A DNA stretch of 64,000 nt from positions 6,762,580-6,826,579 of the forward strand of contig NZ_AP025018.1 in NCBI RefSeq assembly GCF_019977735.1. Direction: 5' to 3'. Source of the DNA: Calothrix sp. PCC 7716 (GTDB lineage: Bacteria > Cyanobacteriota > Cyanobacteriia > Cyanobacteriales > Nostocaceae). Position 1 is the first letter of the stretch. Each line of letters begins with the position of its first letter. The notes beneath the pieces were generated by a model. The model was not told the DNA's origin, made no database searches, and worked only from the letters and a program-made list of their open reading frames with translations. The translations under genes were made by a program, and so were the position numbers. Positions 27,996 through 35,744 of the stretch are shown here, piece by piece.

Positions 27996-28331
27996 ATGAA
28001 AGATTTAATACAGCAAGAAAAGCTTTTTACACAAGATGACGTTAATACTCGTTTGGGGAAGATAGCGAAAAATCTTGGCGCCATCCAACGAGAAGTTATA
28101 ACTAACCCTGACGCAGCATTTTTGTTAATTAAAGAAAGTTTGGATTTTGTTGAATGGACGGCGCCTGCTTTAGTAGAGATTGACGTGGAACAAGCAGCAG
28201 AGCTTGTTGATTTAGGACGAACTCTAGCTCGTTGGCAGTATCACTGGGAAGAAATATCTCTGGATGAAGGCGCCTTATTAGAGGTTGCATCTGTTGCAGG
28301 TAATTTATCTAAACATCATATTTTTGGTTAA
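27996..28331 (+). CDS. Small soluble protein, second copy of the tandem pair (protein A')
   Basis: 111 residues, beginning MKDLIQQEKLFTQDDVNTRL, ending NLSKHHIFG. An AGG lies about 8 nt before the ATG. It aligns without gaps to the copy at 27061, with differences mostly conservative (K/R, D/E), so both copies seem to be under selection for protein sequence. Three GGCGCC sites. It is followed by a degenerate protein B fragment. Confidence 0.65.
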   Translation: MKDLIQQEKLFTQDDVNTRLGKIAKNLGAIQREVITNPDAAFLLIKESLDFVEWTAPALVEIDVEQAAELVDLGRTLARWQYHWEEISLDEGALLEVASVAGNLSKHHIFG

Positions 28332-28417
28332 AATTTCTAGGGTAAAATGCGATTTATAGTCCTAGCTCTTCCCAACCTTGTTAAACAAAGGAGTTAGGCG
28401 CCAATACTTACAAAAAA

Positions 28418-28477
28418 TGACAACGAGTCGTTGTCAAAATTGAAAAATAGTCAAGATTCATAGTATTCGCATACTAT
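28418..28477. repeat. Two-dyad module, TTGACAACG type (copy 2)
   Basis: TGACAACGA G TCGTTGTCA (28418-28436), then TCAAGATT and the perfect hairpin ATAGTAT TCGC ATACTAT (28460-28477). Confidence 0.65.
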
Positions 28478-28590
28478 CAGAAAGTCAGTATTAGAACAAT
28501 ACAGGCGGCAAGACTAAATAGATACACATATTTTTAACAGGCGCCTCTAACTATAAATATTCAGGTAATTAAAAATCGTGCTAGGTTATG

Positions 28591-28888
28591 GGCGCCTAAA
28601 TACTCTACGTATATCTCTAAACCGCGAAGCCCGCTTAAATATTGAAGCTTTAAATTTGGGAGACGGCGCCAAAGAAATATCACGAGTAGCGCTCTTCTTG
28701 TGTTAAAAATAGATTGCTAGCGCCGACACAAACAGCTATTCCTTATTTAAAAGCTGTCTTAGAACAAGACGATTTATTTACCGAAGAATATATATCTGAT
28801 AGGCAGGTCTTAAAATATGCCACTTAAAGAACTTTTAACAGATTCAGATAGAGAAGAAATAGCAGCGGCAGGCGCCTGTGCATGTTAG
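28591..28888 (+). pseudogene. Truncated, frameshifted copy of protein B
   Basis: Similarity to 27650-27947 begins exactly at a GGCGCC (28591) and runs to the same stop. It includes LRISLNREARLNIEALNLGD in frame, then small insertions (near 28690 and 28815) shift it. The 5' third, with the ribosome site, is missing. The breakpoint at GGCGCC suggests the palindrome was involved in the deletion. Confidence 0.8.
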
Positions 28889-29128
28889 CGCGCGGATTGT
28901 TTCTCAATTGAACATGGTCGAATTAGTTGAGATTGGCGCCGATACTAGATAATTTATAGCTGGCGCCTGTAAGTTGTCACAAAAACGGACAACTTAATAA
29001 AACTACATGTTTATTTTAACAATGGAATAGCGTTCTCTTAAGTGGCGCCTCTAAACTCGTGGAGCTTGCTTTCGTCAAATTTGACGGAAGCTGGAATTCT
29101 CTCAACAAAGGCGCCGTGTGAAAATACA

Positions 29129-29270
29129 GTTATTAAATATACTGCCGACCTATGACTTCTAAAACTTGCTGAAATGCCTATATAACAACCTTTTTTCCTG
29201 GCGACCTCTTTAAGTATGGCAACTACATTTAAGTATCCAGATATTCAAGTGTTTACTACTGTTGGCGCCT
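29129..29270. repeat. 140-bp dispersed element, copy B
   Basis: CTGCCGACCTATGACT ... CTGGCGACC about 57 nt apart, then octamers CATTTAAG, TATCCAGA, TATTCAAG, TGTTTACT and GTTGGCGCC. Confidence 0.75.
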
Positions 29271-29370
29271 GAAACAATGTTAAAGAAGAGTACGAAATAA
29301 TTGCACTGCTGCTTGAATGCATCGAACCGCACCAAGCATGAATGGCGCCTGAAACTACCACATTTCTAAA

Positions 29371-29392
29371 TTTGACAACGGGCGTTGTCAAA
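29371..29392. repeat. TTTGACAACG dyad, copy 3
   Basis: TTTGACAACG GG CGTTGTCAAA, perfect 10-bp arms. Confidence 0.7.
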
Positions 29393-29519
29393 ATCTTACA
29401 TACATATATACTATTTAAATGACTTAAGGTGCCTGATTTCTAACGCTCAATCTGAGAGCGCTTGATTACTCGTGAGTTGTACCATCTGGCATAATGGCGC
29501 CTGTAAGTTTAACACCCTA

Positions 29520-29747
29520 TTAAAAGCCCTTTTCTTTAAAAATTCTTTGGGAGTTTGAAAAATTGGTGAGTTTATAGTTTGGTATCGTGTATTGCTGCTT
29601 TGGCTTACTCCATTCTTTATACATGGTGTTTATACCTCTCCCAGCTAACCCAGCTGATTTATGCAGGAAATTGCAAATATGAGGGTGCGCTTGGTGGTAA
29701 GCTTGGTGTGCAGCTATAAGACTGCCGATTGTAATTGGTTCAGGCAT
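29520..29747 (-). CDS. Small hypothetical protein
   Basis: 75 residues beginning MPEPITIGSLIAAHQAYHQA. AGGAGG lies 7 nt before the ATG, which strongly supports translation. The N-terminal half is helical and His-rich; the C-terminal half is basic. No motif recognised. It stands alone between two copies of the 140-bp repeat element (29129 and 29861), so it could be cargo of a larger repeat-flanked unit. It has no GGCGCC. Confidence 0.6.
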   Translation of the reverse strand: MPEPITIGSLIAAHQAYHQAHPHICNFLHKSAGLAGRGINTMYKEWSKPKQQYTIPNYKLTNFSNSQRIFKEKGF

Positions 29748-30251
29748 AAAGTTCCTCCTAAAGCTCTTAAACGATATCTACTATTCTAATTAAGAAGCGA
29801 AAATTTAGGTTAAATTTATTAGAAAATACACAATGGAATGGTGCCTATCATAATTTTAGAAAGGTTATTATATATACTGGCGACCTATGGCTGATCAAAC
29901 TGATTCAAATGCTTATATAGCAAGCTTTTACCCGGCGACCATTATAAGTGTAATGTAAACATTTAAGTATCTGGATATTTAAGTATTCATGAGTGTTGGC
30001 GCCTATCCTTCTAACGTTAAATGCTCCATTGCTTTCTAGGGAATATATTTAGCTTTTGATAATACTTGCGTTCTAATATAAATTCGCTCTCGTTTCCTTT
30101 TGTCGAATTCGACATAAGGAATCCTCTTACTCTCCGGCGCCTTCAAGCAACTAACCTAAAACTACGCTTATGTATTGGTAATTCACCTAAAGCACTTAAC
30201 TATGGGCGCCTATAGTACAAGATTGGCGCCTGTTCTTAATAGTAGGCGCCT
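29748..30251. other. Spacer with repeat element C
   Basis: Contains copy C of the 140-bp element (29861-30003) and five GGCGCC sites, three of them crowded at 30205-30250. No gene seen. Confidence 0.55.
29861..30003. repeat. 140-bp dispersed element, copy C
   Basis: CTGGCGACCTATGGCT ... CCCGGCGACC about 57 nt apart, with AAATGCTTATATAGCAAGC between, then octamers CATTTAAG, TATCTGGA, TATTTAAG, TATTCATG and TGTTGGCGCC. Confidence 0.75.
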
Positions 30252-31406
30252 TTAAACCTTTTGATTAAAATTGACATTCCAAATTTTAACGGTTTGGTCT
30301 CTACTTGCAGAAGCGAGGATTTTACCGTCCGAACTCCAAGCCGTACTCAAGATAACATCACTATGTCCATTTAGGGTTTTGACCGATTTACCTGTGCTTA
30401 CATCCCACAGTTTAATTGTTTTGTCTGCACTACTAGAAGCAAGGGTTTTACCATCTGCATTCCAAGCGAGGCTACCAACTGCATCGCTATGTCCAGTCAG
30501 AGTTTTAATTAATTTACCTGTGGTTATATCCCAGAGTTTGATAGTTCCATCTGTACCCGAAGAAGCAAGGGTTTTGCGATTCGGATTCCAAGCTAAACCA
30601 TAAACGGTTCCGTCATGACCATTCAGGGTTTTGATTAATTTACCCGTGGTCACATTCCATAGTTTAATAGTATTGTCTCCACTTGCAGAAGCAAGAATTT
30701 TGCCGTCCGGACTCCAAGCCACATTATAGACGTCAGATTGATGCCCAGTCAGGGTTTTGATTAGTTTACCTGTGTGGCTATCCCAAAGCCTGATGGTTTT
30801 GTCCCAATTTCCAGAAGCAAGTTTTTTGCCATCTGGACTCCAAGTCACACTCCAAAGTCCATCTTTACTAGTTAGGGTTTTGAGTGATTTTCCAGTAGTT
30901 GCATCCCAGATAATTATTTCGTTCCCATTTGCAGAAGCGAGGGTTTTGCCGTCCGGATTCCAAGCCAAACCATAGATCATATAGCGATGAAGAAGGGTTT
31001 TAATTAATTTACCTGTGGTTGCATCCCAGAGTTTGATGGTTTTGTCGTAACTCCCAGAAGCGATAGTTTTGCTGTCTGCACTCACTGCCACACTAACAAC
31101 CAAATCGCTATGACCTGTCAGAGTTTTTGGCTCTGCTTGTCGTGCATCTGCTGTTGTCATGGTTTGGTTTTTTGCTGTTATACCTTTGTCTTGTTTAAAT
31201 TTTCCGACTATTTTAAATACAGAATTAGCAGCATTGCTCCCATTTATTTGTGCCGTCGGTGCGGTCGCATCAACTGACTGCTTTGATTTTGGAAACTCTA
31301 GAGCTTGACAATTGGCTGTTACAGCCAACATAGCCAACCCAAATCCTACAGCAATGCTTTTACTCTTGTTAGTCATCTCAAAAAATCTTTGTAAATCTAT
31401 AGTCAT
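30252..31406 (-). CDS. Exported seven-bladed WD40 repeat protein
   Basis: 384 residues from the ATG at 31406 (weak GAAG 6 nt upstream); a TTG at 31418 and an ATG at 31376 are alternatives. The segment MTNKSKSIAVGFGLAMLAVT with CQA-L looks like a signal peptide, so the protein is periplasmic. After a Thr/Ala-rich linker, seven WD40 repeats fill residues about 95-384, each with a GHSD...SPDGK.LAS.S.D.TIKLWD pattern and GKLIKTL joints, enough for one closed propeller. WD40 propellers are protein-binding platforms. The stop is next to a GGCGCC cluster; none lies inside the gene. Confidence 0.85.
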   Translation of the reverse strand: MTIDLQRFFEMTNKSKSIAVGFGLAMLAVTANCQALEFPKSKQSVDATAPTAQINGSNAANSVFKIVGKFKQDKGITAKNQTMTTADARQAEPKTLTGHSDLVVSVAVSADSKTIASGSYDKTIKLWDATTGKLIKTLLHRYMIYGLAWNPDGKTLASANGNEIIIWDATTGKSLKTLTSKDGLWSVTWSPDGKKLASGNWDKTIRLWDSHTGKLIKTLTGHQSDVYNVAWSPDGKILASASGDNTIKLWNVTTGKLIKTLNGHDGTVYGLAWNPNRKTLASSGTDGTIKLWDITTGKLIKTLTGHSDAVGSLAWNADGKTLASSSADKTIKLWDVSTGKSVKTLNGHSDVILSTAWSSDGKILASASRDQTVKIWNVNFNQKV

Positions 31407-31848
31407 AATGTTCTTCAAGCTTTTTAACAGAAGTTAAGCGTTTTGAGTTTTACGTGTACAAGCTTTCACTCTTTCTCTTTCACCCTTAAATCAACATCAC
31501 TAATATACAGCTTATTGCAACATTTTATACTAAAAGCAAAGTTACTTATTAATACTCTTCTCGCAACTGGCACCTGATTATAACCGTTAGCTATGGCGCC
31601 AGTTCTATCCAGCAGAGTAAACGGCGCCTCTTAAAAACATCCGGCAATATGTAATGAAAGTACTTTACGGCAATACTTAAAACGGCGCCAAAATTTGCAA
31701 CTTACTAAACTTAAGTCAAATGAGTTAGATTCCACATTTACAGGCGCCTGTGATTCATAAACACGAACATCGTTGACCCAAATCACAAATAGGCACTACA
31801 TATCAAGCTACTATGCTGTCATAAGTAAATATACGTATATAAATTACT
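31407..31848. other. Intergenic spacer
   Basis: Four GGCGCC sites (near 31594, 31622, 31683, 31741). No gene or clear promoter recognised. Confidence 0.5.
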
Positions 31849-32052
31849 ATGAAAAGCATTTTTATTTTAGGGTTACTTGCAATAGTTGGATGCTCTCAAA
31901 CGAACCAGGATTTAAATCAAACTTCTACAGATACAGAAACTACAAACGCTACCAAGAATACATCACAAGTCCAAGAAGCATTGGCGCCAATACTCGCAAA
32001 TATTTCAATACCTAAATATCTACACCAGGCGCCCACCTCCATCAATATGTAA
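31849..32052 (+). CDS. Putative small lipoprotein with a repeat-derived tail
   Basis: 67 residues. MKSIFILGLLAIVGCSQTNQ is a lipoprotein signal with a lipobox ending VGC, so Cys15 would be lipidated and the protein anchored to a membrane. The mature part is Thr/Asn/Gln-rich. The last 20 residues (LANISIPKYLHQAPTSINM) are encoded by an 8-bp-period repeat (31991-32022) and by GGCGCC, and the stop lies inside the 3' end of the convergent SDR gene. It may be a gene whose end was replaced by repeat insertion. No ribosome site is evident. Confidence 0.45.
   Translation: MKSIFILGLLAIVGCSQTNQDLNQTSTDTETTNATKNTSQVQEALAPILANISIPKYLHQAPTSINM
31991..32022. repeat. 8-bp-period tandem repeat within a coding region
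   Basis: TACTCGCA, AATATTTC, AATACCTA, AATATCTA, with GGCGCC on both sides (31983 and 32028). Confidence 0.6.
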
Positions 32053-32736
32053 AATTTCACCTGTTATAAAACCGTTGGTCATCATAAATACTACAGCTTG
32101 AGAGACTTCTTGAGCATTTCCAATACGTTTAGCCGGAAGTGTTGCAGCTTGAGATTGAATAACTTGCTGATAATTGTCCCCGAATGCATTCGCAAGTAAG
32201 GGAGTATTAATATAACCAGGACAAACTGCATTGACTCGAATTGGAGATAATTCTAAAGCCAGAGTTCTTGCCATTGCTTCAATTCCCGCAACAGCAGCGG
32301 CAGTAGTAGCACTACCTGGCATTGGTCTACTAGAAAATAAACCAGACATTAAGGTAATAGAACCAGATTTCATTTTAGGCACTGCATGACGAACAGCGTA
32401 AACGGCGCCATAAATTCTTTCTGCAATTGGATGCTTGAGTTTTTCTATCGAGGCGCCACTAATTAACCCACCTGAAGACAAACTACCTGCTGCCACAAAT
32501 AAGTGGTCAACTTTTTCTAAACCTTGAAATATCTGCTCAACCTGCGATTCATCCATAATATCCGCAACAACACTCCGAACCTTACCTCCTAGTTTCTCTA
32601 CAGACTGTTCTAACTTTGTAAAGTTGCGAGCAGCAATTGTAACATTGGCGCCATATGACAGAGCTAGACTTGCGGTAGCTAAACCAATACCACTGCTACC
32701 ACCGATAATAACTACTTCCTGATTTTGAAGTTCCAT
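32020..32736 (-). CDS. Short-chain dehydrogenase/reductase family protein, catalytic Tyr/Lys absent
   Basis: 238 residues, Rossmann fold. The cofactor motif GGSSGIG is at 12-18, AAR near 35 suits NADP binding, and VNAVCPGYINTP and TGEILHIDGGG are typical SDR C-terminal motifs. The active-site segment reads SGLFSSRPMPGSATTAAAVA where classical enzymes have YxxxK; Tyr and Lys are replaced. A recognised SDR subgroup has this feature, so it need not be dead. It is divergent from a LysR regulator 91 bp away, a common regulator-target pair. Substrate unknown. Three GGCGCC sites. Confidence 0.85.
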   Translation of the reverse strand: MELQNQEVVIIGGSSGIGLATASLALSYGANVTIAARNFTKLEQSVEKLGGKVRSVVADIMDESQVEQIFQGLEKVDHLFVAAGSLSSGGLISGASIEKLKHPIAERIYGAVYAVRHAVPKMKSGSITLMSGLFSSRPMPGSATTAAAVAGIEAMARTLALELSPIRVNAVCPGYINTPLLANAFGDNYQQVIQSQAATLPAKRIGNAQEVSQAVVFMMTNGFITGEILHIDGGGRLV

Positions 32737-32783
32737 ATTTTGTGACCAACTATTAATTCATAAATACAGCTTAAAAACTAAAC

Positions 32784-32805
32784 ATTATATTGTCTAATAG
32801 ATAAT
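32784..32805. promoter_or_regulatory. Candidate LysR-type operator
   Basis: ATTAT-N12-ATAAT lies in the 91-bp divergent spacer between the SDR and LysR genes, where such regulators normally bind. Assignment is by position and dyad shape. Confidence 0.35.
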
Positions 32806-32827
32806 TGGTATATCCATTATCACTGGC

Positions 32828-33745
32828 ATGAATTACGATAAAGTTGACTTAAATTTATTGAAAGTATTTGATGCAGTAATGACTGAGCTTAATGTAACTC
32901 GTGCAGCCGCGCGCTTACGGATGACTCAGCCTGCTGTGAGTAATGCTCTCAACCGTTTACGGCGCCTTTTCAACGACGAGTTATTTATCAAAGTGCCAAG
33001 TGGAGTTACTCCTACACCTAGAGCAACTTCTATCTGGTCTGGTATAAAAGATGCGATGAATGCAATTCGCCTGACTTTGGAACCTGAAAGTTTTAATCCA
33101 ACTACGGCGCCTATAACATTTACATTGGCTATGAACGATTTAATTACAAACCTGCTATTGCCACGCATCGTGACTGTTCTTGAAAAAGAGGCGCCGTTTG
33201 TTGATTTACGAATAGTACCAACGACTAACATTAATGCTCCAATGCTTTTGGAACAAGCAGAAATTGATGTTGCCATTGGCGCCTTTAATAAAACTACCGA
33301 ATCTCGATTGCGCGCACAAGAATTATTAGTATCACCGTTGGTCTGTGTAATGCGGCACAATCACCCACTTGCTAATCAAGAACTAACATTTGAACAATAT
33401 CTTGAAGCAAAGCATTTATTAGTCACGTTAAGTGGTGAACCTACTGGGTTAATTGAACCAAAACTTGAACTCTTAGGATTAAAACGCCGTGTAGGAGCAA
33501 CAGTAAATCAATTTATGACTGCTCCAAATCTACTTATTAATTCCGATTTTATTGCTATCTTACCACTGCTAGTTGTTCGTCAAAGTGAATTGAAAGAACA
33601 GCTTTACTACTGCTCGCTACCTTTGGAGATTGAAATTGCACCATCTATTCTAAAGATGATGTGGCATGAACGAAATCATCGCCACCCAGCGATTGAATGG
33701 TTACGTAACTTGATTGTAAACATTGTTATAAGTACTAATTTTTGA
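32828..33745 (+). CDS. LysR-family transcriptional regulator
   Basis: 305 residues. The winged helix-turn-helix is at 6-65 (LNLLKVFDAVMTELNVTRAA, RLRMTQPAVSNALNRLRRLF) followed by the long linker helix and a periplasmic-binding-protein-like effector domain (PITFTLAMNDLITNLLLPRI to AIEWLRNLIV). The length and the DLNLLKVFDAV start place it in the NodD-like branch of the family. It is divergent from the SDR gene and probably controls it in response to a small molecule. Five GGCGCC sites show it has been here a long time. Confidence 0.9.
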   Translation: MNYDKVDLNLLKVFDAVMTELNVTRAAARLRMTQPAVSNALNRLRRLFNDELFIKVPSGVTPTPRATSIWSGIKDAMNAIRLTLEPESFNPTTAPITFTLAMNDLITNLLLPRIVTVLEKEAPFVDLRIVPTTNINAPMLLEQAEIDVAIGAFNKTTESRLRAQELLVSPLVCVMRHNHPLANQELTFEQYLEAKHLLVTLSGEPTGLIEPKLELLGLKRRVGATVNQFMTAPNLLINSDFIAILPLLVVRQSELKEQLYYCSLPLEIEIAPSILKMMWHERNHRHPAIEWLRNLIVNIVISTNF

Positions 33746-34036
33746 TTTAGAACAAAGACGCTCTTCCTCACAAGCAACTGAAAACAGGCGCCTGCCGCTA
33801 TTCTATTGATTACAAATGTACATAAGTACTTGATGCTAATTTGCTGCTAGGGAGAAATTAAAAAGTGCAATTTGTACCAACTAAAAAGTGCAATTGTTTT
33901 ATAAATTACGCAAAAAAGTTAAAAAAGACGGTGCCCACTCAGATGAGGTAAATTATGCAACGCCCATTCACTAAATTTTCTAGGGCATCAAAAAATTTAT
34001 AACACTAATCAATAGGGATATAGCTAAGAGCGTTTT
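33746..34036. other. Convergent spacer between LysR and isochorismatase genes
   Basis: One GGCGCC, and the phrase AAAAGTGCAATT repeated twice near 33860 and 33885. No terminator with a clean T-run was identified. Confidence 0.45.
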
Positions 34037-34603
34037 TTACAACTGAACATAACCAAACTCGTCGTTGGAGATAACTTTTGCGTAGCCCATTGCTAATGCC
34101 GCCATAAAAGCCGCATGGACTTCGGGCGCCTTAACTGTTTTACCTTTATATTCCAAGTTTCGCGTTGCACAAGCATCCTCAATGACTGTACAGTGAAACC
34201 CAAAATCGAATGCAGCGCGAGTTGTAGCATCAATACACATATGACTCATTGCACCACAAATGACCACTTCTTCAACTTCAGAGTTTTTGAGGTACTCCAG
34301 TAGATGTGTTTCTCTAAAACTGTTAGGAAAATGTTTCACAATAACGATTTCATCTGGTTGAGGAGCTACACTTTCGTGAATTTCGCATCCTTTTGTGTTC
34401 GGCAAGAAAATTGTTGCTCCCGGTTGTTTTGATATGTGTTGAATATGAAAGATTGGAGATTGCTTGTCTTGAAACTTCTGTAAAAGCTCTTGAGCATTTT
34501 TTGCAGCTTGTTCTACGCCAAAAAGTTCTAAACTCCCACCAGGAAAATAATCATTTTGAATGTCAACTAAAATTAAGCCCTGTTTTACATCAGAACCTTT
34601 CAT
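34037..34603 (-). CDS. Isochorismatase-family cysteine hydrolase
   Basis: 188 residues. The catalytic triad of the family is visible: Asp in LILVDIQNDYFPGG (about residue 14), Lys in IVIVKHFPNSF (about 88), and Cys in ICGAMSHMCIDATTRAAFD (about 122), with the characteristic non-proline cis-peptide region just before it. Members hydrolyse amides or enol ethers (nicotinamide, isochorismate, ureides and others); the substrate cannot be told here. It is divergent from an HxlR-type regulator 172 bp away. Only one GGCGCC. Confidence 0.9.
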   Translation of the reverse strand: MKGSDVKQGLILVDIQNDYFPGGSLELFGVEQAAKNAQELLQKFQDKQSPIFHIQHISKQPGATIFLPNTKGCEIHESVAPQPDEIVIVKHFPNSFRETHLLEYLKNSEVEEVVICGAMSHMCIDATTRAAFDFGFHCTVIEDACATRNLEYKGKTVKAPEVHAAFMAALAMGYAKVISNDEFGYVQL

Positions 34604-34775
34604 AAATTCATCCTTTATTGCTTTTTTGTGTTTGTATTAAAGAGCGTCATATTGCTCACTGCTCTGTTGAGTGCTGTTGCTTCAACAACATCAGTATGAG
34701 TGAAGGATATTAGTATTTCAAGTACGTACAATATAGTTGGGAACTATCAAAAAGTATCGTTGGAACAAGACGAAC

Positions 34776-35132
34776 ATGCAACATAAACAATACATGTGTC
34801 CAGTAGAAGCCCTTGTCGATGTCGTTGGGGGAAAGTGGAAGATGCCAATTCTTACTCTTTTGTTTCAGGGAACTAAACGATATGGGGAACTTAGACAGCA
34901 TCTTCCTGGAGTAACTGAGCGGATGCTTACTATGCAGTTACGAGAACTAGAACAGTCTGGTATTGTTCACAGAAAAGTGTATGCCGAAGTTCCTCTAAAA
35001 GTAGAATATTCTCTAACTGACCTGGGACTAGGCTTAAAACCTGTTTTACAGGTAATGTTGAGTTGGAGTGAGAAATACCTGTGTATGATTGAGCAAAAAG
35101 CAGCTTGGTGGGAGGAAATTAGTAAAACTTGA
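34776..35132 (+). CDS. HxlR-family winged helix regulator
   Basis: 118 residues from the ATG at 34776 (an upstream TTG adds 13 residues unlike the family). CPVEALVDVVGGKWKMPILT at 7-26, then RYGELRQHLPGVTERMLTMQ and LRELEQSGIVHRKVYAEVPL, is diagnostic of HxlR proteins, which commonly start with a conserved Cys and sense electrophiles. DNA-binding dimer. Divergent from the isochorismatase-family hydrolase, its likely target. A GTACGTAC palindrome lies in the spacer near 34722. No GGCGCC. Confidence 0.85.
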   Translation: MQHKQYMCPVEALVDVVGGKWKMPILTLLFQGTKRYGELRQHLPGVTERMLTMQLRELEQSGIVHRKVYAEVPLKVEYSLTDLGLGLKPVLQVMLSWSEKYLCMIEQKAAWWEEISKT

Positions 35133-35198
35133 ATCAACTCCACCAACGCTCACCAGCAGGCTAACTTCATGCTCACTGGACGCAAAACTACATGACTG

Positions 35199-35585
35199 TA
35201 TTTTTTAAAAAGTCAAGGATGGAAAATAGAATACAACGTCCGGCTTGAGCATTACGGTGATGCTGATGCTTTTTTACAGGCGCCGAACGGTAAGTGTTTT
35301 GTAATTGATACTAAAAGCAACAAGGGTAGCGTGTTTTATGATGGCACTATGTTAAAACTTCGCTATGGCAAACAAGTTTATGAATTTGGTAATGGGAAAA
35401 ATATTCTGAAAGCAGTTAAGGGACAAGCATTTGCATTAAAAGAACTCAAGAACGTGAGATTTGTACAACCTATTCTTTGTTTTACTCAAGCTGGTATGGA
35501 AGCAATTGACCAAAATAACTCTATTGATGGTGTTTACGTTGTAGACACTGGCAACTTGTTAAGAATAGTTACCAACTTGCAATAA
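35199..35585 (+). pseudogene. N-terminally truncated NERD-type fragment (third copy)
   Basis: In frame from about 35199 the sequence encodes GWKIEYNVRLEHYGDADAFL, then KCFVIDTKSNKGSVFYDG and the rest of the domain to the same C-terminus as the gene at 5622, about 85 percent identical. The membrane helices and start are missing. The catalytic-type residues D, D and K are kept. It lies 66 bp after the HxlR gene without an ATG or ribosome site before a Met at 35331. The terminator after it is also conserved. Confidence 0.85.
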
Positions 35586-35671
35586 GTAGAAAATATGTAC
35601 TGAACAGATATAATATGAGTACAGCAAAAAAATTGGCGCCTGCGCTTGTTTTTTTCGTAGATGACCCTGTT

Positions 35672-35703
35672 ACTCTGGTAATGAATCATACCAGAGTTTT
35701 TTG
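35672..35703 (+). terminator. Rho-independent terminator after the NERD-type fragment
   Basis: ACTCTGGTA / TACCAGAGT with loop ATGAATCA and a run of T, the same stem as at 6358. Confidence 0.8.
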
Positions 35704-35744
35704 TTAGATGCAGGATGGCGCCGATATTAATGTTTAATTAGCAA

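Larger units (their letters stand above)
28889..29519. other. Gene-poor spacer dense in GGCGCC
   Basis: Seven GGCGCC sites in 630 bp. It holds copy B of the 140-bp element (29129-29270) and the third TTTGACAACG dyad (29371-29392). No gene seen. Confidence 0.6.
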
